The notes under the pieces: model-generated
Told to the model about the DNA's origin: nothing
Seen by the model: only the letters and a program-made list of their open reading frames with translations
The model's database searches: none
Translations under genes and position numbers: made by a program
Shown here: piece after piece, positions 54,903 through 63,119 of the stretch
How positions within the stretch are numbered: the stretch's first letter is position 1
Layout: each line of letters begins with the position of its first letter
Assembly (NCBI GenBank): GCA_026984795.1
Contig: JALSRK010000077.1
Coordinates: forward strand, 39,480 to 103,479
Source of the DNA: Solibacteraceae bacterium
Lineage (GTDB): Bacteria > Acidobacteriota > Terriglobia > Bryobacterales > Bryobacteraceae
DNA: 64,000 nucleotides
Direction: 5' to 3'

Positions 54903-55358
54903 ATGAACCGAGCGCAGTCATCTCCCAACCCTCCTGCTCACATCCTGCTCATCGATGACAACAGAATGGGACTCGCCGCCAGGAAGGCCGTGCTGGAAGA
55001 ATTGGGCTATCGGATCTCCACCGCCGGCAGCGGCGCGGAAGGTCTGAAACGGTTCGCCGAAACCGAGTACGCCCTGGTGATCACGGACTACCGGATGCCG
55101 CGGATGAACGGTCTGGAAGTGATCCGCCGCATCCGTGAGCGGGCCCCGGGGATACCTATCATCCTCTTGTCCGGGTTCGCCGATACCCTTGGCCTGGATG
55201 CCAGCAACACCGGCGCCGACGTGGTGATCCAGAAAAGCGCCACTGAGGTCACCCAGATGATCCGGGCCGTCCGCAAACTGTTACGTCTGAAGAAGACTTC
55301 CCGCAAGCCGCCGCGCTCCGATGCTCCCGCCGCCCGGGCGAAGCGCCGCATCCGTTAG
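54903..55358 (+). CDS. single-domain response regulator (receiver only)
   Basis: 151 aa. Receiver domain about 13-130: acidic pair D18-D19 in LLIDDN, phosphoacceptor Asp62 in LVITDYRMPRMNG, Ser in ILLSGF and Lys in VIQKSATEV. No output domain; the C-terminal tail is basic (KKTSRKPPRSDAPAARAKRRIR), which might contact nucleic acid or membrane. Receiver-only proteins work in phosphorelays or bind partner proteins. No histidine kinase is adjacent. Convergent with rapZ (3 bases between stops). Confidence 0.93.
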   Translation: MNRAQSSPNPPAHILLIDDNRMGLAARKAVLEELGYRISTAGSGAEGLKRFAETEYALVITDYRMPRMNGLEVIRRIRERAPGIPIILLSGFADTLGLDASNTGADVVIQKSATEVTQMIRAVRKLLRLKKTSRKPPRSDAPAARAKRRIR

Positions 55359-55361
55359 TCC

Positions 55362-56252
55362 TCAAAACGGCTTTTTCAGGTCGCGGTGATTCGTCTTCAC
55401 CGTGTAGCCCGCTTTCTTGAGGCGCTTCCGGATCTCGTCGGCGATCATCACAGAGCGGTGGTGGCCGCCGGTGCAGCCGAACGAGATCGTCAGGTAACTC
55501 TTGCCCTCCCGCACGTAGTGGGGCAGCAAGTAGATCAGCAGCTCTGAGATCCGATCGATGAACTCCACCGTCTGCGGGAACGAGCGGATGTAGCGCGCCA
55601 CCCGCGGATGCCGGCCGCTCAGGCTGCGGAATTCGGGAACGTAGTTCGGGTTCGGCAGAAACCGGACGTCGAACACCAGGTCGCTGTCCGGCGGCACTCC
55701 ATGCCGGTAGCCGAAGCTGTTGATGTAGACGACGATCCGCGACTGTTCCCCCGGCACCCCGAAGGTCTCCTTTACCAGCGCCCGCAGATCGTGAACATTG
55801 AACTTCGAGGTGTTGATGATGTGATCCGCCAGCTTCCGGACCGTCTCGAGCTGCCGCCGCTCCCGGCGGATGTTCCGCACTACCGACCGTCCCGACCCCA
55901 GCGGATGCGGGCGCCGCGTCTCGCTGTAGCGGCGCACCAGCGCCCCTTCGTCGGCTTCCAGGAAGACGAGCGTGGTGTGGATCCTCCGTCGCAGCTTCCG
56001 GTACATCTGTGGAAAGCGCGCCAGGCCCCCACCCCGGACGTCCACGACCACCGCCGCCCGGGTGATGTTGGGCGAGTCGCGCGTCAGCTCGGCGAAGGTT
56101 GGGATCAGGTCGATCGGAAGGTTGTCTACGGCGTAATAGCCTAGATCCTCGAAGCTCTTGAGCACCGTGCCCTTGCCGGAACCGCTCAGGCCGGTGATCA
56201 CGACAAGTTCCGGCTGCGGCGGTTTGCCGGCGGGCTCAGTCTTCTCAGCCAT
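55362..56252 (-). CDS. rapZ: RNase adapter/nucleotide-binding protein RapZ
   Basis: 296 aa. N-terminal Walker A VITGLSGSGKGTVLKSFEDLGYYAVDNLP and the paired VVVDVRGG Walker B-like strand; C-terminal RapZ domain with INSFGYRHGVPPDSDLVFDVRFLPNPNYVPEFR and LTISFGCTGGHHRSVMIADEI. In E. coli RapZ senses glucosamine-6-phosphate and guides RNase E to GlmZ; outside enterobacteria the role is less clear. Third of the rpoN-hpf-rapZ set, 10 bases after hpf. Confidence 0.96.
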   Translation of the reverse strand: MAEKTEPAGKPPQPELVVITGLSGSGKGTVLKSFEDLGYYAVDNLPIDLIPTFAELTRDSPNITRAAVVVDVRGGGLARFPQMYRKLRRRIHTTLVFLEADEGALVRRYSETRRPHPLGSGRSVVRNIRRERRQLETVRKLADHIINTSKFNVHDLRALVKETFGVPGEQSRIVVYINSFGYRHGVPPDSDLVFDVRFLPNPNYVPEFRSLSGRHPRVARYIRSFPQTVEFIDRISELLIYLLPHYVREGKSYLTISFGCTGGHHRSVMIADEIRKRLKKAGYTVKTNHRDLKKPF

Positions 56253-56262
56253 TCATGCCCGT

Positions 56263-56814
56263 TCAGGCTTCGACGAGATCGAAGTTCCCGTCCTCGCGGC
56301 GCAGCAGCACCGAAAGACGGTCTGTCTCAGCGTCACGGTAGACCAGATAGTTGCGGCCTTCCATCGCCAGCAGCGCCTCTTCGAGGGTCATCGGCTTCTG
56401 GTTGGCCCGATGGTTGACGCGGAAGACGTGAGGTCCGGCTTCCTCGACCGTTTCTTCGGCCGCTGCTTCTTCGGCCTCTTCCTCGGCGGCCTTGGCACGG
56501 AGGGACTGGTCGGGGGTGCGGCGCGTGTCACGGAATTTGGCCCTGAGCTTGCGGACCTGCTTGTCCAACTTCTCGATGGCGCTGCTCATCGCCGTGTAGA
56601 GGTCTGGAGCCGAGCCCGCCCCCACCAGGACGTGGTCACGGATGTTCACGGTGATTTCGGCGTTGTAGTTCTGCCGCTCGTGGCTGAGGACGAAGTGCGC
56701 TTCGCGCTCCTCACGGCCATCGACGATCTTACCCAGCTTCTGGAGTTTGGCATTCAGCTTCCGCCGTTCCGCGGGGATCAAGGTGTCGAGTTTCCCTTTG
56801 TACGTGACCTTCAT
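56263..56814 (-). CDS. hpf: long-form ribosome hibernation promoting factor
   Basis: 183 aa from ATG 56814, preceded by GGAGGGAG. N-terminal S30AE domain (about 1-95: MKVTYKGKLDTLIPAERRKL, AEITVNIRDHVLVGAGSAPDLYTAMSSAIEKLDKQVRKL). An acidic linker (KAAEEEAEEAAAEETVEE) leads to the C-terminal dimerisation domain (about 128-183: VFRVNHRANQKPMTLEEALLAME, YLVYRDAETDRLSVLLRREDGNFDLVE). Long HPF dimerises 70S ribosomes into inactive 100S particles in stationary phase. Middle gene of rpoN-hpf-rapZ. Confidence 0.95.
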   Translation of the reverse strand: MKVTYKGKLDTLIPAERRKLNAKLQKLGKIVDGREEREAHFVLSHERQNYNAEITVNIRDHVLVGAGSAPDLYTAMSSAIEKLDKQVRKLRAKFRDTRRTPDQSLRAKAAEEEAEEAAAEETVEEAGPHVFRVNHRANQKPMTLEEALLAMEGRNYLVYRDAETDRLSVLLRREDGNFDLVEA

Positions 56815-56932
56815 AACTCCCTCCGAAAACCGATGGTGTTCTTCGCTTCCGGCCCACGCGGGGCGCCCGCGCTGATTGCCGGCGGGCTTGGTGGGCCGGC
56901 CCGATCCGCTCTCTCCACCGGAGGCGCCCGCT

Positions 56933-58495
56933 TCAGTCCCGGACACGCCGGTGGTGTGTCGAGGGTATCTTCATGTCTTCTCTGTACTTGGCCACCGTGC
57001 GCCGTGTCACTTCGATCCCTTCGGCCCGCAGCCGTTTCGTAATCTCTTCGTCGGTCAGCGGCTTCCGCGGGTCCTCCTGCTCGATCATCTTCTTGACCTT
57101 ACGTTTCAACAGCAGCAACGGAGTCGCCGCTCCGGACGGCCCCTGCACCGCTTCCGAGAAGAAAAACCGCAGCTCGTAGACCCCTTGCGGCGTCTGCGCA
57201 TACTTGTTGGCCACCGCCCGGCTCACCGTCGAGGGGTGCACGCCGATCTCTTCGGCCACCTCTTTGATCATCATCGGGCGCAGGTAGTCGATCCCGTTGT
57301 CCAGGAACTCCCGCTGGCGGCGCACGATCGCCTGGCAGACTTTCAGGATCGTCTGCTTGCGCTGCTCGATGTTCTTGATGAGCTGGATCGCCGAAGCATA
57401 GCGGCCCTTGATGTAGTCCCGGACCTCTTTGCTCGGCTCCTGGTCCCGCCGGGTCATGTGCCGGTAGTCGAGATTGACGCGCAACTGCGGCAAGTCTTCG
57501 TCGTTCAACTGGATGATGTAGTCATCCCCTTCTTTGAAAATGAAGACCTCCGGCTCGATCGGCCGCGCGCCCGGACTCGAATAGCTCGAACCGGGACACG
57601 GATCCAGATGCTGGATCCGGGCGATGGCCTTTTCCACCTCAGCCACGCCCACGTTCAACGCCTTGGCCAGGTCTTTCTTCTTGTGGAGCTCGAGCAGCTT
57701 CAAGTGGTCCGAGACGATCTTCCAGGCTAGTGTGTCCGTTTCCTCGCGGCTCTTGAGCTGTAAGAGCAGGCACTCGCGCAGGTCGCGCGCTCCCACACCG
57801 GCCGGGTCCAGGGACTGGACCACCTCCAGGGCTTCCCGGAGGTCCTCGATCCGGTGCTCCCCCTCGGCGGCGATCTCTTCCAGGCTCGAGGCCAGGTATC
57901 CGTTGCTGTCCAGGTTCCCGATGATCGCCAGAGCCGCGTCACGGATCTCGTCGGAAAGCACCACCAGGCTGAGCTGCTGCTGCAAGTAGTCCGAGAGCGT
58001 GACCGGCGCCGAAAGGAACGTCTCAAACGAGGGCTTCTCGACGGTTTCCACCGCCGGGCTGCGGAACCCCGGCTCGAGATACTCGTCGAAGAAGGTCCCG
58101 AAGTCGATCTCGTTGAAAGGATCCGCCGTGTCGGCTGCCGGCGCCTGAGCCGGCGCCTCGGCGCCTCCGTCGGCAGGAGCGTCTTCGGTCTTTACGGGGT
58201 TGCCTTCCGCGGCTTCGGGCTCGATCGCTTCGCGGACGGCCTCCAGGATCAGCTCATCGGCGGGGTGTGGATCGCGATCCTCCCGTTCCAGAGCCGCCTG
58301 GATCTCTTCGGGCGTCAGCTCGTCCGTTCCCGAACCGGCCTCCTCGAGCACCGGGTTCTCTGCCAGCTCCTGGGCGATGAACTCGCGCAGCTCCGGCCGC
58401 GCCAACTGCAACAGCTTGACCATCTGGATGACGCTCGGCGTGAGCGTCTGCTTCGGCGCAACCTTCACTTGAAGCCGCTGCGACAGGTAGCCCAT
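56933..58495 (-). CDS. rpoN: RNA polymerase sigma-54 factor
   Basis: 520 aa. Region I is Gln/Leu-rich (LSQRLQVKVAPKQTLTPSVIQMVKLLQL), region II acidic (about 60-130), and the C-terminal part binds core enzyme and -24/-12 promoters. It contains the helix-turn-helix VAEEIGVHPSTVSRAVANKY and the RpoN box VTRRTVAKYREDMKIPS near the end. Needs an AAA+ activator, none of which is encoded nearby. TATAAT on the minus strand (58509-58504) lies 8 bases before the ATG, so the mRNA is nearly leaderless. Followed by hpf and rapZ. Confidence 0.97.
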   Translation of the reverse strand: MGYLSQRLQVKVAPKQTLTPSVIQMVKLLQLARPELREFIAQELAENPVLEEAGSGTDELTPEEIQAALEREDRDPHPADELILEAVREAIEPEAAEGNPVKTEDAPADGGAEAPAQAPAADTADPFNEIDFGTFFDEYLEPGFRSPAVETVEKPSFETFLSAPVTLSDYLQQQLSLVVLSDEIRDAALAIIGNLDSNGYLASSLEEIAAEGEHRIEDLREALEVVQSLDPAGVGARDLRECLLLQLKSREETDTLAWKIVSDHLKLLELHKKKDLAKALNVGVAEVEKAIARIQHLDPCPGSSYSSPGARPIEPEVFIFKEGDDYIIQLNDEDLPQLRVNLDYRHMTRRDQEPSKEVRDYIKGRYASAIQLIKNIEQRKQTILKVCQAIVRRQREFLDNGIDYLRPMMIKEVAEEIGVHPSTVSRAVANKYAQTPQGVYELRFFFSEAVQGPSGAATPLLLLKRKVKKMIEQEDPRKPLTDEEITKRLRAEGIEVTRRTVAKYREDMKIPSTHHRRVRD

Positions 58496-58770
58496 CTGCC
58501 ACCATTATACCCGCACCCTATCTCACGAACGCTTTCGGGACGAAACACAGATCACGACCAGCAAGGGTGGGCCTCGTACCATTGAAACGCGCGAGGAACG
58601 CAAGAATTCCCTGCCAGCCGCCGCTGTGAATCGCCGCCGTCTCTTCGATATCGGAAGCTCCGCGCTGGACAGGGGGAAGAAAAAGCGTAGAACAGGCGAA
58701 AATGCCTTGACCGGCAAATGCTTCGGGTTTCAGCAGGTTCCGGACGGCTCCATGTGGCGGGGCCAGGCCA

Positions 58771-59550
58771 CTACTTCCGCGCGGCCGGTTTGCAGGCCGG
58801 GCAGACGACTCCCGCCTTCCAGTTGAACGCCCGGAACGTGCCGTCCTCGAACTCGAGCGGAAGGCTCACATCGGCGACAGCCGCGCTCCAGTGGATCTTC
58901 TTCGATTCCACCGTGCGGCCGGCGGGGCTGACGATCTTGGCCACGGCGATCGATCCGCAGACCCCGCCCATCGCGTAGTCGCCGTCGGTGATAGCCGTCG
59001 CGTGGACGGCGTGGTCGGATTCTGTGGTGAATACGGCCGTCGCCCTCGTCCCGCCGGTACTGGAGCCGATCGTGATGCTGATCGCCGGCTTCACCTGCCC
59101 GTTCAGGTAGTCGAGCAGCTTCTGGCCGGCGACGGCGTCCAGTTCCTCGATCAGCAGGTCCCGCACCGCGTCCTCGACAATGGCGTCCCGCCGTGCCCGC
59201 AACATCTCCGCCGTCTCCTCGAGCGGCAACTGCAATTCCTCGACCTCGTCTTCCATTTCGACGACGCGCTGCATCGCCTGGGTGGCAGTGCGCATCACCT
59301 TGGCGATCACCTCTTCGGGCAGCCCGCCTTCTTCCAAGTGGCGGGCGCGGATTTCAGCCCCGACGCGGTCGGGCCCATCAGCCAGCAGCCGGAACAGGAT
59401 CCGCCAGGCGATGACGTCAGGGATGCGGTAGGGCTCCTCCTCGCCGGAAACGTGGGTTCCGGGGGAATAAGGCAGCGGCTCGCAGTCCGGCTGCGCCGCG
59501 GCGGAAAAGACGATCATCAGGAGCAGGCCACCCAGCGTGAGCGCTTTCAT
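58771..59550 (-). CDS. exported protein of unknown function
   Basis: 259 aa with GGAGGTG ahead of the ATG. Signal peptide 1-19 (LGGLLLMIVFSAAAQP). Residues about 40-140 are helical and acidic (EEVIAKVMRTATQAMQRVVEMEDEVEELQLPLEETAEMLRARRDAIVEDAV), possibly a coiled coil. About 150-240 form a beta-rich part (ISITIGSSTGGTRATAVFTTESDHAVHATAITDG) ending with CPACKPAARK. Three further Cys (C23, and GGVCGS) could form disulfides. I do not recognise the family. No neighbour on the same strand within 200 bases except the aldo/keto reductase remnant. Confidence 0.75.
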   Translation of the reverse strand: MKALTLGGLLLMIVFSAAAQPDCEPLPYSPGTHVSGEEEPYRIPDVIAWRILFRLLADGPDRVGAEIRARHLEEGGLPEEVIAKVMRTATQAMQRVVEMEDEVEELQLPLEETAEMLRARRDAIVEDAVRDLLIEELDAVAGQKLLDYLNGQVKPAISITIGSSTGGTRATAVFTTESDHAVHATAITDGDYAMGGVCGSIAVAKIVSPAGRTVESKKIHWSAAVADVSLPLEFEDGTFRAFNWKAGVVCPACKPAARK

Positions 59551-59757
59551 CCCGCACCTCCGGAGGCGCCAGACACGGCTTCGCGCGCCGCCGCCATTCC
59601 AGAAAACCGGCTCGAATACCGCGCCTCAACCCCATTCTTGCGCTGTTTTCCCGGCTGTCAACAGGAAAAATTGCCAAAAACGCTCGCTCCAAGCCGCCTC
59701 GAACTACGGATTCCACCGGTTCCGCGCCTGATTGCGGCTCCGAGCCTGGTTTTCCCG

Positions 59758-60228
59758 TTACGCTTCCACCGGGGGGCCGCTTCCAATACTCGAGCGCCGG
59801 CCCTTTCGCCCCTCCCGGCCCGTCGGTCACCGCCCGGCGGCGCAGCTCCTCCATCCGTTCCGCGCTGAGCCGCCTCCATTGCTGCGCCGTCCGCAGGTCG
59901 TCGTCTTCGAGGTGAGGAATAGTTCCTTGCGGTGCGGCGCCGGCACATCGCCGTAGACCTCCTCGGCCTGCCCATCCCAGTAACTGTGGGCGCAGTCCCA
60001 GTAGTTCAGCCCTGGCCCGTAGGCGTAGCGCAGGTGGTCCCGCGCCTGCTCTTTGGTGCGGAGCAGCTTCATGCGGGCGCCGCCCTGGCCGATGACGCTC
60101 ACCTCGACGCCGGTCTTGCCGAAGACGCGGCGGGGGACGCTCCCGGCCTGGGGTTTCGGCGGACGGGCGCAGAGGGCGGTGAGAGGGAGACCGGAAAAGA
60201 TCGCGCCAGTGAAGGTTCTGCGTCTCAC
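59758..60228 (-). pseudogene. aldo/keto reductase remnant with an internal deletion
   Basis: GTG start at 60228. The first ~105 residues are a normal exported aldo/keto reductase beginning: RRTFTGAIFSGLPL signal, VPRRVFGKTGVEVSVIGQGGA, LRTKEQARDHLRYAYGPGLNYWDCAHSYWDGQAEEVYGDV, ELFLTSKTT. The frame then turns into nonsense and stops at 59827. In the other frame the family C-terminus appears at once: EDDDLRTAQQWRRLSAERMEELRRRA ... GPALEYWKR. The two halves meet at TCGAAGACGACGACC (59910-59896), which encodes part of both. About 200 codons are missing. A six-C run before TAA at 59760-59758 adds a second frame change. Confidence 0.8.
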
Positions 60229-60241
60229 GGGCGCCTGCTTC

Positions 60242-61234
60242 CTACTGCTGATCTTCGGGTGGCTTCAGCGCCACCATCAGGTCCGTGGGCGCGTTGATCT
60301 CGAGGCGCCGGATCTCCTTGAGGCCTGCCGCCCTCAGCCACTCGGCGTATTCCTGCTCGGTGTAGCTATTGCCTTCGGCGGTGGCCACGAGCATGTTCAC
60401 GGCGAAGATCGCCGCCGTCTGGGGGCTGGTGCGAGCGCTGTCGAGGATGAAGTCCTGGATCACGAGGCGGCCTCCGGGCGCCAAGGCCGCCGCCGCCCGA
60501 CCGAGCAGGTCGCGGTTCTCCTCGGGGCTGAGCATATGGCAGATGTTGGAGACCAGGACCAGGTCGAAGCCCTCCCCGAAGCGGTCACAAGTCAGGTCGC
60601 CGGCCCGGGTCGTCACGCGATCCTCCAGGCCGGCGGCGGCGATGTGGCGTCCGGCGATTTCGAGGACTTCGGGTTTGTCGAGAATCACCGCCCTGAGCTG
60701 AGGGTTCGCTCGGGCGAAGGCGATGGCATAGGAGCCGGGGCCGCCGCCGACGTCGAGCATCCGCCGCACCTCGCCGGCCCCCACCGCCGCCACCACCAGC
60801 GGGGCCCGCTGGGCGGCGTTCCGGGCCATGGCGGCGATGAAGGCCTCCGTCCAGTCTTTGTCCCGGGACTTCTCTTCGCGCGCCAGCACCGAACCGCCGG
60901 CCCGGACGCACTCGGTGAGCGTGGACCAGCTCTCCCACATGTGCACGGTGTGCAGGGTGGCGAGCCGCTCGTTCTCCGGCGAAGCCTCGTCGAGGTAGCA
61001 GGCCGTGTCGGCGGTGTTGCGGTAGGTTTCGCCGTATTTCTCGAGGAGTCCCAGGGCGGCAAGCGCGTCGAGCAGGATCGCCGTAGCCCGGGGGGCGGTC
61101 CCGAGCCGTGTCGCGACCTCCTTCGCTGTCGCCCCCGTCCCCACCGCGGTGAACACATTCAGTTCGACGGCCGTGAGCGCGATCCGGCTGGCCTGGAAGC
61201 CGCGCAGCATCTCAGAGAGGTAAGCCGGCAGCAT
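60242..61234 (-). CDS. SAM-dependent O-methyltransferase-family protein
   Basis: 330 aa. N-terminal winged-helix dimerisation domain (about 10-95: FQASRIALTAVELNVFTAVGTGATAKEVATRLG, ATAILLDALAALGLLEKYGETYRNT), then a Rossmann methyltransferase domain: motif I VRRMLDVGGGPGSYAIAFARANP at about 155-178, acidic LDKPEVLE, and LVLVSNICHMLSPEENRDLLGRAAAALAPGGRLVIQDF. Closest in form to the plant-caffeate/hydroxyindole O-methyltransferase group, common in secondary-metabolite and carotenoid pathways. No biosynthetic neighbour is present, so substrate is unknown. Ends 13 bases before the reductase remnant. Confidence 0.9.
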   Translation of the reverse strand: MLPAYLSEMLRGFQASRIALTAVELNVFTAVGTGATAKEVATRLGTAPRATAILLDALAALGLLEKYGETYRNTADTACYLDEASPENERLATLHTVHMWESWSTLTECVRAGGSVLAREEKSRDKDWTEAFIAAMARNAAQRAPLVVAAVGAGEVRRMLDVGGGPGSYAIAFARANPQLRAVILDKPEVLEIAGRHIAAAGLEDRVTTRAGDLTCDRFGEGFDLVLVSNICHMLSPEENRDLLGRAAAALAPGGRLVIQDFILDSARTSPQTAAIFAVNMLVATAEGNSYTEQEYAEWLRAAGLKEIRRLEINAPTDLMVALKPPEDQQ

Positions 61235-61375
61235 ACCTCAACGGTAACAGAACTCGCCCCGCGACCCGGACCCTACCGGATTGTGAAACGATGGAGCGGG
61301 GAGCGGGGACGGGGTCGGAGTCGGACGCAAGACTCTCACGGGTCTCCGGGCGATGCGAAAGTCCCGGCGGACGTT

Positions 61376-62140
<765 letters not shown>

Positions 62141-62189
62141 AGACCCATCAGTGTAGCAAGGCCCCGGAGCGCAACCGCCCGAGGGCCGC

Positions 62190-62687
62190 TCACCGGGCCG
62201 GGCGGTAGTCGAAGGCCAGGTCGGCGGGCAGCAGCTTCCCGCCGTGGGCGCGCTGGTAGGCGCGGGCCTCGTCGAGATGGGCGAACGAGATCATCGCCGG
62301 CAGGCAGGGATCCTCCGCGGCCCCGCTGGAGCGCCCCGCATTCTCTGAGGGCGGAGGCTGGCGGGCGCAATAGCTTGAATCGCCGCCGACGACGACATAG
62401 GCTGAGCGGGCGTCGATCATGCGGCCGGAGGTGTAGTCTGTCACCTGGACGACCCTGACCGGACCTTTGGATCTTTCCTGGAGCCGGCGGGCGCAGGCCG
62501 GACAGCATAGGAGTACTCGGCCGCGCTGCGACACGGCCAGGGTTCGGGTTTCGGCCGGCACGATGCGTTTGGAGACGATGCACCGGTTCAGGTTCGCCGA
62601 CGTGATGATCGTCCACACAAGAAAAGTGATCCCGGCGGCGAAGCCCACGAGCGCAAGGCGCAGAGCGGATCGGAATCCCAGCTTCAT
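62190..62687 (-). CDS. NosL-like exported copper-binding-type protein
   Basis: 165 aa with one N-terminal TM helix (about 10-28, LALVGFAAGITFLVWTII). A metal-type cysteine region follows: CIVSKRIVPAET (C36) and LLCCPACARRL. Then the NosL-like part: VVQVTDYTSGRMIDARSAYVVVGG, CLPAMISFAHLDEARAYQRAHGGKLLP. NosL proteins deliver copper to nitrous oxide reductase. The usual C-x-M-x-I site reads CIVSK without Met, and no nos genes lie in view, so the ligand may differ. Similarity is by pattern only. Confidence 0.65.
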   Translation of the reverse strand: MKLGFRSALRLALVGFAAGITFLVWTIITSANLNRCIVSKRIVPAETRTLAVSQRGRVLLCCPACARRLQERSKGPVRVVQVTDYTSGRMIDARSAYVVVGGDSSYCARQPPPSENAGRSSGAAEDPCLPAMISFAHLDEARAYQRAHGGKLLPADLAFDYRPAR

Positions 62688-63119
62688 CCAGCCTCTCTGG
62701 CTGTTGAGATGAGGGAGCCACCGGGTCCGATGCAGCGAACTGCAGAACTGACAGCAGGTTGGACTGCAGCGGGCAGGTTATACTGGTTTGTTGATCGTCA
62801 AAGGGGATAATCCCCGGCTAGCCGCGACGGCGCGCGCCAGCGGGCGCCATGGGGAGTTTGCCGGGGGACCGAATGCCGCCCAACTGTGCAACGCCAGGCC
62901 GCTGGGCCGGTTTCTCTTCCATTCGAGAGCCCCGCGCGGTATGATCGTATATGGCGGAGCTTCAGATCTGAAGATCTGAATATGCCCAGACCGCGGCGCC
63001 CTGTATCTCGCTGCGGCGTGGCCGGCCGTGTCGCTGCTTCCGCCCCAGATTCGTTTGATTGTGACAAAGCGGCAGCCCGGCGCCGAGCGCCGTGTTGCCA
63101 ATTGACAGGAGGTTCATCG
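62688..63119. other. intergenic region upstream of sat with an 8-bp tandem repeat
   Basis: 432 bases without a supported gene. AGATCTGA occurs twice in tandem at 62964-62979, and its first copy is part of the 12-bp perfect palindrome TTCAGATCTGAA (62961-62972). A TATGAT at 62940-62945 could be a -10. The repeat would lie just downstream of that start of transcription. The region ends in ACAGGAGG (63105-63112), the ribosome site of sat. Confidence 0.5.
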
